From an uncultured Lachnospiraceae bacterium (GTDB taxonomy: Bacteria; Bacillota; Clostridia; Lachnospirales; Lachnospiraceae), in contig CAJFUP010000010.1 of the NCBI GenBank assembly GCA_904420225.1, positions 1 through 34,930 of the forward strand: DNA of 34,930 nucleotides. The letters are read 5' to 3'. The notes beneath the pieces are model-generated. The model worked only from the letters and a program-made list of their open reading frames with translations. It ran no database searches and was not told where the DNA came from. Each line of letters begins with the position of its first letter. Positions within the stretch are counted from its first letter, which is position 1. Below, one piece after another: positions 24,631-32,195 of the stretch. Made by a program: the position numbers and the translations under genes.

Positions 24631-26339
24631 ATGCAGTGGAGATTCAGGATCTGACGTACACGTATCCTGCCGCCCATCAGCCCACCCTGAATGGGGTGTC
24701 GCTGACCATCCAACAGGGAGATTTTGTGGCCCTGGTGGGAAACAATGGATGCGGGAAATCTACTCTGTGTAAGACACTCAACGGTTTAATCCCCCATTTC
24801 ATTGACGGGGATTTTCAGGGAGGGGTATCCGTGGGCGGTTTGGATACCCTTCAGGCGGATGTGGGAACCCTGGCCACCAAAGCAGGGTATGTGTATCAGG
24901 ATTTTGAAAATCAAATTGTCAGGCCCACGGTGCTGGATGACGCTTCCTACGCGTGCCTCAATTATGCCATGCCCGATTATCTGGAGCGGGGAAGAGAAGC
25001 CCTGCGTCTCTGCGGCTTGGAGGGAAAGGAGCAGGACTATATCTGGCAGCTGTCCGGCGGCCAGACCCATCTGCTGGCTCTTTCAGGAGCCGTTTCCCTG
25101 CGGCCGGAGATTTTGATTTTGGATGAACCCATTGCCCAGCTGGATCCCTACCATGCTGACCGGGTTTATGAGGTTCTGCGGGAACTCAATGAAATTCATG
25201 GAAAGACCATCATTGTCATTGAGCATCATACCGAGTACATCGCCAATTACTGCAAACATGTGGTGCTGATGAAAGACGGTTCCATTGTCTGGAATCTGCC
25301 CACAGCGGAGGCGCTGAGCCGGGTGGAGGAGCTGATGGCCAGCAATATTTTTCCCCCACAGGTAACCCAGGCGGCCTATCGGATGAAACAGGAGGGAAAA
25401 CTGGATCTGTTTGGCCGTCTTCCCTCCACGGTTGAGGATGGAAAACGGCTTATGAGCGATCTGCGCTGGAATGGTACCGTGTCCTGCGCTGGTCATCCGC
25501 GGCAGGGAGAAAAATTGGTGGAATTTCAGGATGTGGTCATGTCATATCGTTCGGTCAAAGGGGAACCCAGAGTGGTGTTTGATCATCTGAATTTGGACAT
25601 CCATCGGGGAGAAAAAATCGCCCTCATCGGCTCCAATGGAGCGGGAAAATCCACGCTTATGAAACTTTTGGTGGGCCTTCTGAAACCGGAAAGAGGCAGC
25701 GTCTCGGTGGAGGGCAGAGATCTTCGCAAGATGAAAACCCAAGAGATTTCAAGAAAAATATCTCTGGTTTACCAGAATCCGGAGGAAATGTTCATTAAAG
25801 ATTCCGTTGAGGCGGATGTTGCCTACGCCATGCGGGTGAGAAATGTCCCCCAGTATGAGGAGAAAACCAGTCAGCTGCTGGAGCGTTTTTCCCTGACAGA
25901 ACTGGGGAAACGGGACGGCCGTCTGCTGTCCGGCGGACAGATGCGCCGCGCCAGCCTGGCCATCGGCATCGCGCTGAATCCAGAGATTTTACTTTTGGAC
26001 GAACCCACAGCCAACTTGGACATTGCCACCAGGCGGGAAGTGCGAAAGACGCTTGCCGATATTCGGGATGTGACAGATACCGTGATCATTGCCACCCATG
26101 ATATGCAGCTGGTCTGTGAGTGGGCGGAGCGCATTGTGGTTTTGTATCAGGGGACGGTGGTGGCTGACGGAACCAGAGATGAAATATTCGGCAATGACCG
26201 GATTGTGGAAATGGTGGGAATTCGTCCGCCGGAGATCTTTACCATGGGGCAGGCGCTGGATAAGCGGGCATACTGCTACACCGTGGAGGAATTTGACCGG
26301 CAGTTTGCGCCCATGGAAATGAGAGGTGGAAATAGATGA
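24627..26339 (+). CDS. ECF transporter ATPase with two fused ABC domains (EcfA1A2-like)
   Basis: This 570-residue protein contains two ATP-binding cassettes in one chain, the fused form of the EcfA/EcfA' pair. Domain 1 (about 1-235) has Walker A GNNGCGKST, Q-loop VYQDFENQIV, signature LSGGQTHLLALSGAV, Walker B ILILDEPIAQLDP and switch IEHHTEY. Domain 2 (about 292-530) has GSNGAGKST, VYQNPEEMFI, LSGGQMRRASLAIGIAL, LLLDEPTANLD and ATHDMQL. The signature of domain 1 lacks the usual arginine after LSGGQ. The start overlaps the S-component stop (ATGA), and the stop overlaps the T-component start, so all three are translationally coupled. It powers uptake by the adjacent membrane proteins. Confidence 0.92.
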   Translation: MNAVEIQDLTYTYPAAHQPTLNGVSLTIQQGDFVALVGNNGCGKSTLCKTLNGLIPHFIDGDFQGGVSVGGLDTLQADVGTLATKAGYVYQDFENQIVRPTVLDDASYACLNYAMPDYLERGREALRLCGLEGKEQDYIWQLSGGQTHLLALSGAVSLRPEILILDEPIAQLDPYHADRVYEVLRELNEIHGKTIIVIEHHTEYIANYCKHVVLMKDGSIVWNLPTAEALSRVEELMASNIFPPQVTQAAYRMKQEGKLDLFGRLPSTVEDGKRLMSDLRWNGTVSCAGHPRQGEKLVEFQDVVMSYRSVKGEPRVVFDHLNLDIHRGEKIALIGSNGAGKSTLMKLLVGLLKPERGSVSVEGRDLRKMKTQEISRKISLVYQNPEEMFIKDSVEADVAYAMRVRNVPQYEEKTSQLLERFSLTELGKRDGRLLSGGQMRRASLAIGIALNPEILLLDEPTANLDIATRREVRKTLADIRDVTDTVIIATHDMQLVCEWAERIVVLYQGTVVADGTRDEIFGNDRIVEMVGIRPPEIFTMGQALDKRAYCYTVEEFDRQFAPMEMRGGNR

Positions 26340-27160
26340 AAAAATTATCGGAAAATATCATGGATAAATTTACCATAGATTTTCTGCGCACCCAAGTGCT
26401 GAAAAATGCCTATGGAAACGATGACACGGTCATCGCCTCTCTGGATCCCAGAATCCTTCTTGTGTGGTATCTGTTCTTTGCCATCGTGCCCTGGTTTGTT
26501 CAGGATGTATATTTCCTCATGGGATGCTTTTTGCTGGTCATGGTGACCACTCGGCTGGCCAGGGTGGCAGGGCTGGTGTTGTTTTTATTTGGTCTGGGTG
26601 TATTTTCCCAAACCGGGTATCTGTTTTTGGCATCCCTGCTGTTTGGCGGAAATCTCTCCACGGCAGTGCCGCTTTTGGTGCTGACTTTGAAGGTGGCCAC
26701 AGTGTCGTTGGCTTCGGTCACAGTGTTTTCCGGTCTGGATCCCGACCGGCTTTCCAACGGCCTGATGTGGTATGGATGCCCGGAACGCCTGTCCTTTTCC
26801 ATCTCCTACGCGTATCGGGTGCTGCCCATGCTGATGGAAGAATTCCAAAACATCCTGCTGGCGTATCGAATGCGTGGAAATCCGCCGCCGCATGATACCG
26901 TCCCCCAGAAGATTCGTTATCTGTGCTATCAGGTTAAGATTATCATGCAGGCGTTCTATCCGCTGATGCTCAACACGGCCAAGCGGTCCCGCACCACGGT
27001 GGAAGCGCTGGAGATCAAGGGATACCGGTATGCTGCGGTTAATAAAGATGTGAAAAAGATGAAGCTGGCCGCTCTGCGGGTGACATACAATGATTTGATG
27101 TTTTTGGCCGTTTCTTTCTTATGGGTGGCGGTTTCCGCTCTGGTTTCCTCCATCATGTGA
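26336..27160 (+). CDS. ECF transporter transmembrane T component (EcfT-like)
   Basis: EcfT scaffolds the S component on the ATPase and transmits ATP-driven movement. The 274-residue protein has about five hydrophobic segments (LVWYLFFAIVPWFVQDVYFL, GLVLFLFGLGVFSQTGYLFL, VSFLWVAVSALVSSI among them). Two cytoplasmic coupling motifs are present, in forms related to Ala-Arg-Gly: AYRMRGNPP (about residue 180) and ALEIKGYRY (about 232). Family-like DPRILLVWY occurs near the N terminus and GLDPDRLSNGLMWYGCPERL in the middle. Its ATG overlaps the stop of the ATPase gene. It ends the overlapped trio; the next gene begins about 60 bases on. Confidence 0.9.
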   Translation: MKKLSENIMDKFTIDFLRTQVLKNAYGNDDTVIASLDPRILLVWYLFFAIVPWFVQDVYFLMGCFLLVMVTTRLARVAGLVLFLFGLGVFSQTGYLFLASLLFGGNLSTAVPLLVLTLKVATVSLASVTVFSGLDPDRLSNGLMWYGCPERLSFSISYAYRVLPMLMEEFQNILLAYRMRGNPPPHDTVPQKIRYLCYQVKIIMQAFYPLMLNTAKRSRTTVEALEIKGYRYAAVNKDVKKMKLAALRVTYNDLMFLAVSFLWVAVSALVSSIM

Positions 27161-27222
27161 CAAGGGCGGCATCCGGGGCATCAACATTTTTAGATTGAAT
27201 GACAGAGAAAAGGGGAGAAGCG

Positions 27223-28116
27223 TTGAGACTGGATTTTCACACACATGGAAAATTGGCGAAAAAATTGCCGTTTTCCACAAAATATACAGATTGGCTTTTT
27301 GATGAAGCAAAACATGCCGGGCTGGATGCTCTGTGTCTTACAGAGCACTTCAATACTTGGCAGTTTGAGGACTTATACGGATATCTTACAAGTATCGGAA
27401 AACGGGACGGGGATGCTCTTATTCTGGAAAATGGCTTGGCCATATTCTCCGGTATGGAGACGGATATTGCGGAAGGAGGCCATATTCTTTCCATTGGCAC
27501 CCCTGAAACCATACTGGAGCTGAATGGAAAGCTTAAGTCCAACAAGACGCCGGGAAGCTTCCTTCCTTTTAAGGAGCTGATGGACTTGTTTGATCAATAT
27601 CCTGTGCTGGTGGGGGCTGCCCATCCGTTCCGCGCGGGGGGAAACATTCCCGGTCTGCCGGAGGAACAGCTGAAACGCCTGGATTTTCTGGACTTAAACG
27701 GAAAGGACGTGGCGGAGAACCGGGAATTTGCCTGCCGCATGACCGCGCGGCTGGGAGAACGGCTGGGAAAACCGGTGGTGGCCGGAAGCGATACCCATCA
27801 GGCAGTTCAGTACGGCTGTATATGCACGGAATTTCAGCGGAATTTGCGGCGGGTGGACGAGATATACGCGGATATGAAAGCTGGAACATATCAGGTGATC
27901 ATTGCGGATCAGGCTCCGTTCCAGGTAAAGACTGCCGGAATCCTTAAGCGGGCGCTGAAAGAAATCCATGCCCTGGGCGGGGATTACGTGGATATACTAG
28001 TCGCAGTAGAAAATGGAAGGGATGAAATCAATGAGACCGATGCAGCTGCAATTTCCCAATATGTCGGAGCAGTTTACAAAAGCAGACAGAAAAATCATAG
28101 AATATATCACCAATAA
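27223..28116 (+). CDS. PHP-domain metal-dependent phosphoesterase-like protein
   Basis: The protein is a PHP-domain hydrolase of 297 residues. The metal-ligand motifs are in order: MRLDFHTHGKL at the N terminus, LTEH, GMETDI, VGAAHPFR and GSDTHQ. PHP proteins usually hydrolyse phosphoester bonds with a di- or trinuclear metal site; the specific substrate is unknown. The start is placed at TTG 27223, with AGGGGAG about five bases upstream and HTH right at the N terminus; the track ATG 27199 has no binding site. The 3' end overlaps the RpiR gene by 86 bases, and the last 25 or so residues are simply another frame of that gene, so the tail may be non-conserved. It probably forms an operon with the ECF genes and the RpiR regulator. 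Confidence 0.82.
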   Translation: MRLDFHTHGKLAKKLPFSTKYTDWLFDEAKHAGLDALCLTEHFNTWQFEDLYGYLTSIGKRDGDALILENGLAIFSGMETDIAEGGHILSIGTPETILELNGKLKSNKTPGSFLPFKELMDLFDQYPVLVGAAHPFRAGGNIPGLPEEQLKRLDFLDLNGKDVAENREFACRMTARLGERLGKPVVAGSDTHQAVQYGCICTEFQRNLRRVDEIYADMKAGTYQVIIADQAPFQVKTAGILKRALKEIHALGGDYVDILVAVENGRDEINETDAAAISQYVGAVYKSRQKNHRIYHQ

Positions 28117-28861
28117 CACGGAAATGTTTTTGTTTTCCTCCATTGGGGAATTTGCAAAACAGTTGGATCTCTCCGAGGCCACAGTGTCTCGTTTTGTCAG
28201 ACATGTGGGCTGCCGGGATTATAAGGAGCTGAAGCGATTGGTGATGCGGCAGAATGCTGTGGAGGGTCCGGCGGCCAAATTGGCGGCCACTTTAAATGAT
28301 GATACGGATTTTTCTCTGGAGCAGTGGTTCAGACGACAGCAGCAGTATTTGGAAAAGACGCTGGAGGGAATGGGGGGAGAGGAATTTGACCGGGCGGCAG
28401 AACTGATTCTGTCAGCTCGACGGATTTTTATCCATGCCAAAAGCGCCTCCGCTTCCATGGGACAACTGTTGTTTTTTCGGCTGCGTAGGCTGGGATTTGA
28501 TACGGTGCTTTTGCCTTCCGGCGGTTCTGAGGTTCTGGAGGGCTTGGTACAGGCCCAAAAAGGAGATGTGGTAATCATGTTTAGTTTTTCCAAAGTGTCG
28601 GCAGAGGGGCGTATTATCCTTCGCCATGAGCCGGAGGCGGGATACCGCACGGTTTCCTTTTCCAGCCGCACGTTTGCGCCGCAGGAGGAGCGGGCGGATG
28701 TGAATCTGTATGTGTACCGAGGAGAAGAACGGGAATACCATACCATGACGGCAGCCGCGGCGTTGGTGGATGCCTTGGTGGTGGCGCTGTCCCGCAGTAT
28801 GGGCAGCGATTCCGCCAGAAACCTGACAAAATTGCACCGGATGAAGAAGCGCTATATGTAG
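28031..28861 (+). CDS. MurR/RpiR-family transcriptional regulator with SIS domain
   Basis: This is a sugar-phosphate-type regulator of 276 residues. The N-terminal RpiR helix-turn-helix (about 1-75) includes FTKADRKIIEYITNN and LDLSEATVSRFVRHVGCRDY. A C-terminal SIS fold (about 105-270: RIFIHAKSASASMGQLLFFR, VLLPSGGSEVLEGL, VVIMFSFSKVSAEGRIIL) commonly binds phosphorylated sugars. ATG 28031 is chosen because GGAAGGG lies nine bases upstream; 28013 and 28022 are alternatives without a spaced site. It overlaps the PHP gene by 86 bases in another frame, which implies close coupling. It may control the PHP and ECF genes in response to a phosphorylated ligand; this is inferred from position. A strong terminator follows. 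Confidence 0.9.
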   Translation: MRPMQLQFPNMSEQFTKADRKIIEYITNNTEMFLFSSIGEFAKQLDLSEATVSRFVRHVGCRDYKELKRLVMRQNAVEGPAAKLAATLNDDTDFSLEQWFRRQQQYLEKTLEGMGGEEFDRAAELILSARRIFIHAKSASASMGQLLFFRLRRLGFDTVLLPSGGSEVLEGLVQAQKGDVVIMFSFSKVSAEGRIILRHEPEAGYRTVSFSSRTFAPQEERADVNLYVYRGEEREYHTMTAAAALVDALVVALSRSMGSDSARNLTKLHRMKKRYM

Positions 28862-28889
28862 GCTGTGTGGGGAAGACTTAGGGATAAAA

Positions 28890-28958
28890 AGCGCCGGAAC
28901 TCGAGGATACAGGCCCATTTGGGCGATGGAAAATCGAGTCCCGGCGCTATGTTTTTTT
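28890..28958. terminator. Bidirectional terminator between convergent RpiR and MATE genes
   Basis: AGCGCCGG-A-ACTCGA (28890-28904) pairs with TCGAGT-C-CCGGCGCT (28934-28948). An inner GCCCATTTGGGC hairpin sits in the loop and TTTTTTT (28952-28958) follows. On the minus strand the stem is followed by TTTTT, so it can end transcription from both sides. Confidence 0.9.
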
Positions 28959-28978
28959 GTGATCCCCTGGGAAGCGCA

Positions 28979-30328
28979 TCAGTCTTGATACAGCCGCTTT
29001 TTCTCCCTTTGAAACAGCGCCACGGCCGCAGCAGCTGCCGCGACTTCGGCCACAGGAAAGGAGGCCCATACGGCATCAACGCCGAAAACGCCGGAGAAGA
29101 TCCAGCTGATGAGGATGGTGATGATGAACTGGCGAAGCAGAGAGATGATCAGGGATTCTTTTCCCTTCCCCAGCGCCTCAAAGGTACCGGAGTAGACGAT
29201 GCTGAAGGTGGACACCAAGAAGCCCAGGCTGATGATCCGCAGGGCGGTGGTGCCGCTTTCCATGAGTGAGGCGTCTGCGTCAAATAAGGCCAAGATCTGT
29301 TCTGGCAGCAGCAGAGCCGCGCCCATTCCCAGGGCCATCAGGAGAGCGGTCAAAAGCAGGCTGATGCGGATGGCCTGAAACATGCGTTTGGTCTCATGGG
29401 CTCCGTAATTGTACCCGACAATGGGGCGCAGCCCCTGAATGATGCCATTGGCAGGCATGTAGATGAAGGTCTGCAGTTTGTAGTAGATGCCCAGCACAGC
29501 CACATATACATCAGAGATTCCCATGAGAATGCCGTTTAAGACACTGATGAGCACCGAAGGCAGCGTAGTCATGACGCTGGAGGGAATTCCCACGGCGTAG
29601 ATCTGCCGGATAATAGACCAGTTGAGTGAAAGATGGCTTCTGGAAATGGTCACGCCGATGTCCAGCCTGCGGTACACAGGAATGTAGAGAAGGAAAGCGC
29701 CAATCTGCCCGATGACGGTGGCGATGGCGGCGCCGGATACTCCCAGTGCGGGTATACCAAACCAGCCAAAGATCAGAATGGGATCCAGGATGATGTTGAT
29801 GATGCATCCGCTACCCAGGAGAAACATGGTGGGAATCATGTTTCCGGTGGCCTGGAAAATTTTTTCCATACTGATCTGAAGCAGACTGCCGAAGGAAAAA
29901 CATAGGACAATGGTGCCATATTGGGAAGCCATATCAAGAATTTCAGAATCTTCGGTGAATAATTTTAAAAAGGGAACTGTGGCAAAAAGCCCCACCAGTA
30001 CAAATAAGAGAGAGTGGAAAACGGAAAGAGCCATGCCCAGTGTGGCTGCCTGATCTGCAGCCCACCGGTTTCCTGCGCCCAGATGGCGGGAAATGACAGA
30101 GCTGATGCCAACGCCGATCCCCACAGCCACAGATACAATGACATTTTGCAGGGGATACACCAGGGAAACAGCTGTCAAGGCATCGGTGCCCAGGCGTGAC
30201 ACAAAAATACTGTCCACGATATTATAAAGAGACTGAATGAGCATGGACAGCATCATGGGCACCGCCATGGACAAAAGAAGGGGAAGGATGGGTTTGGTTT
30301 TCATAAATTCCTGTTTCTGTGATTCCAT
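28979..30328 (-). CDS. MATE-family multidrug efflux transporter
   Basis: MATE transporters export drugs or metabolites using a sodium or proton gradient. The 449-residue protein has about twelve membrane helices in two homologous halves. Family features are ILPLLLSMAVPMMLSMLIQSLYNIVDSIFV in the first helix, MEKIFQATGNMIPTM after the fifth, and YMPANGIIQGLRPIVGYNYGA opening the equivalent stretch of the second half. The start ATG (30326-30328) follows GAGG by four bases; an internal ATG at residue 9 is an alternative. It is the only minus-strand gene in the window, convergent with the RpiR gene. Its leader has a promoter, a terminator-like hairpin and a tiny reading frame, which suggests inducible attenuation. 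The substrate is unknown. Confidence 0.93.
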   Translation of the reverse strand: MESQKQEFMKTKPILPLLLSMAVPMMLSMLIQSLYNIVDSIFVSRLGTDALTAVSLVYPLQNVIVSVAVGIGVGISSVISRHLGAGNRWAADQAATLGMALSVFHSLLFVLVGLFATVPFLKLFTEDSEILDMASQYGTIVLCFSFGSLLQISMEKIFQATGNMIPTMFLLGSGCIINIILDPILIFGWFGIPALGVSGAAIATVIGQIGAFLLYIPVYRRLDIGVTISRSHLSLNWSIIRQIYAVGIPSSVMTTLPSVLISVLNGILMGISDVYVAVLGIYYKLQTFIYMPANGIIQGLRPIVGYNYGAHETKRMFQAIRISLLLTALLMALGMGAALLLPEQILALFDADASLMESGTTALRIISLGFLVSTFSIVYSGTFEALGKGKESLIISLLRQFIITILISWIFSGVFGVDAVWASFPVAEVAAAAAAVALFQREKKRLYQD

Positions 30329-30343
30329 TTTACCTCACATTCT

Positions 30344-30433
30344 GCCGCGTAAGCGGCTTTTTCATTTCCAAAGAAACAAAAGAGCCGCAGTTCCTGTTTA
30401 TGCATAGAAACAGGCAAACATACGGCTCTTGGC
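30344..30433 (-). promoter_or_regulatory. Attenuator-like leader of the MATE gene
   Basis: On the minus strand the first hairpin pairs AAGAGCCG with CGGCTCTT (plus-strand 30423-30430 and 30380-30387), with an inner CCTGTTT/AAACAGG stem (30408-30414 and 30393-30399). A U-rich stretch (CTTTTGTTTCTTT) follows. A second hairpin, GCCGC-TTAC-GCGGC (30344-30357), lies just before the ribosome binding site. GCGGCTCTTTT of the first can instead pair with AAAAAGCCGC of the second, giving mutually exclusive structures. Confidence 0.5.
30398..30421 (-). CDS. Possible 7-codon leader peptide of the MATE gene
   Basis: ATG at 30421 reads MFACFYA and stops with TAA inside the first leader hairpin. About 12 bases separate it from the predicted transcription start, with only a weak AAGAG as binding site. 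A ribosome held on it would open the terminator-like stem. Too short for independent support. Confidence 0.3.
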   Translation of the reverse strand: MFACFYA

Positions 30434-30439
30434 AGCCAT

Positions 30440-30468
30440 ATCCTACCATGGAATCAGGGAAAAGTCAA
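30440..30468 (-). promoter_or_regulatory. Promoter of the MATE gene
   Basis: On the minus strand TTGACT (30468-30463) and TAGGAT (30445-30440) are spaced by 17 bases, with TGG before the -10 hexamer giving a TG extension. Predicted transcription starts near 30433. Confidence 0.65.
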
Positions 30469-30640
30469 TTATCTTTGCAAAAGTTGCGAAAACCTCGCCT
30501 GTTTTTTATTTTTCAGATATTTGGAGATGGAATAATGGAAGATGATGTGATAGAATAACGTTATATTCGGAATTTTTGGAAGTCATCACGTATGGCCCGG
30601 CTGTGAAAAGTGCTGGGAGACAGGAAAGGAAGGAAGCGTT
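30469..30640 (+). other. Intergenic region upstream of the PPC/DUF296 gene
   Basis: This completes the gap between the divergent MATE and PPC genes. It contains a T-rich tract near 30501-30514 after a weak GCGA/TCGC stem, and an extended -10 candidate TGATAGAAT at 30548-30556 without a clear -35. No gene was seen. Confidence 0.3.
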
Positions 30641-31063
30641 ATGGAATACAGGAGATTTCAGCAGACCATTGTGGCCAGAATGGACAAGGGGGAAGAGATT
30701 CTGACAAAGCTGCAGGAAATCTGCGAAAAAGAACAGATAAAGCTGGCCAGCGTATCGGCACTGGGAGCAGTGGGGGAGTTTACGGTGGGGCTGTTTGATA
30801 CGGTTAAGAAGCAGTATCAGTCCGCTTCCATGACAGGGGATTTTGAGATTGTTTCCCTGACCGGGACTGTCAATACCATGGGCGGGGCATACTATGCCCA
30901 CATTCACATGAGCGCCGGGGACAGGGAATACCATGTGTTTGGCGGTCATCTGAACCGGGCTGTGGTCAGCGGCACATGCGAGATGGTCATCCAGATCATT
31001 AACGGAACGGTGGATCGCGTGTATGATAAAGAAGTGGGACTGAATGTATACAAATTTGACTGA
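30641..31063 (+). CDS. PPC-domain (DUF296) DNA-binding-like protein
   Basis: A small cytosolic protein of 140 residues consisting of one PPC domain. In plants this domain accompanies AT-hook DNA-binding proteins; bacterial stand-alone versions form trimers of unknown function. Conserved blocks include ASVSALGAVGEFTVGLFD, FEIVSLTGTVNTMGG, the histidine-rich AHIHMSAGDREYHVFGGHL, which may bind a metal, and ISGT-like VVSGTCEMVIQII. AGGAAAGGAAGG precedes the ATG. The 2-hydroxyacid dehydrogenase gene follows after about 80 bases in the same orientation, so the two may be cotranscribed. Confidence 0.85.
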   Translation: MEYRRFQQTIVARMDKGEEILTKLQEICEKEQIKLASVSALGAVGEFTVGLFDTVKKQYQSASMTGDFEIVSLTGTVNTMGGAYYAHIHMSAGDREYHVFGGHLNRAVVSGTCEMVIQIINGTVDRVYDKEVGLNVYKFD

Positions 31064-31144
31064 TGGGGAAGACTCTGGCAACGCATTGGGAAGACAATCG
31101 TGTCAGAGCCCCAGAGGATAGAAGGGCAGCGTGAGGATAGCAGG

Positions 31145-32104
31145 ATGAAGATTTTAGTGACCATTCCGGTACAGGAGCGCCACAGAAAGCGGTTCCAAAA
31201 CATTGCGCCGGAGGCGGAGTTTATTTACAGAGCGGCGGGGGAGACAGACAGAGAGCTGGTCCAGGATATGGATATCATCATTGGCAATGTAAATCCGGCT
31301 CTCATCGCAGGTACCCAAAACCTGAAGTGGCTGCAGTTAAACAGCGCGGGGACAGATGGATATCTGGCCGAGGGCATCCTGCCACCGGGGGCCAGCCTGA
31401 CCAATGCCACTGGGGCGTATGGATTGGCCATCTCCGAGCATATGCTGGGAATGGTGCTGGTGCTGAAAAAGAAATTGGACCGGTATATGAAGAATCAGCT
31501 GGACGGCGTGTGGAAGGATGAAGGAAACGTGACTTCTGTCTGGGGTTCCACCACGCTGATCATCGGTCTGGGAGACATCGGAAGCCAGTTTGCCATAAGG
31601 ATGAAGGCGCTGGGAAGCCGTATCATTGGCATCCGCCGTACCAGAGCGCAGCGGCCGGAGTTTGTGGATGAGCTGTATCAGCCGGATCATTTGGACGCAT
31701 GCCTCCCCCAGGCAGATATTGTGGCCATGTGTCTACCGGGAACCAGAGAGACGCAGCAGATCATGAACAGGCAGCGTCTGGGGAAAATGAAGCGGGAGGC
31801 CATCCTGGTGAATGTGGGCCGGGGAACAGCGGTGGATACACAGGCGCTTACGGATGCCCTCCGCGAAGGCAGTATCGGAGGGGCCGCTCTGGACGTGACG
31901 GATCCGGAGCCGCTGCCTCCGGATCATCCTTTGTGGAAGGCGCCAAATCTGATTCTGACGCCTCATGTTTCGGGCCAATATCACCTGGCAGAAACCCATG
32001 AGAGGATACTGGAAATTGCGGCATGTAACCTGGAGGCTTTTTTGAAAGGGCAACCCTTAAAAAATGTGGTGGATCCCGCCACTGGGTATCGTGCGCTGCC
32101 GTGA
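31145..32104 (+). CDS. D-isomer-specific 2-hydroxyacid dehydrogenase family protein
   Basis: An NAD(P)-dependent oxidoreductase that interconverts 2-keto acids and D-2-hydroxy acids in the cytosol. From ATG 31145 it has 319 residues. The track start (31100) is rejected because homology begins at MKILVTIPVQ and GAGG lies eight bases before it. The dinucleotide fold motif GLGDIGSQFA lies near residue 140, the substrate/catalytic arginine in VNVGRGTAVD (about 226), the acidic catalytic region in ALDVTDPEPLPPDHPLW, and the catalytic histidine in LTPHVSGQY (about 273). GSFAIRMKALG-like helix residues follow the nucleotide loop. The precise substrate (phosphoglycerate, glyoxylate, lactate or other) cannot be told; the short length without an ACT domain argues against SerA. 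Confidence 0.9.
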   Translation: MKILVTIPVQERHRKRFQNIAPEAEFIYRAAGETDRELVQDMDIIIGNVNPALIAGTQNLKWLQLNSAGTDGYLAEGILPPGASLTNATGAYGLAISEHMLGMVLVLKKKLDRYMKNQLDGVWKDEGNVTSVWGSTTLIIGLGDIGSQFAIRMKALGSRIIGIRRTRAQRPEFVDELYQPDHLDACLPQADIVAMCLPGTRETQQIMNRQRLGKMKREAILVNVGRGTAVDTQALTDALREGSIGGAALDVTDPEPLPPDHPLWKAPNLILTPHVSGQYHLAETHERILEIAACNLEAFLKGQPLKNVVDPATGYRALP

Positions 32105-32195
32105 GGCTGTGTAAAATGACAGAGACTGTTGGATGCAAAAAGGCCGTGTGCTGATGGCGGGAAATACGCATGGCATGGAAGAGATGAGAGGAATC

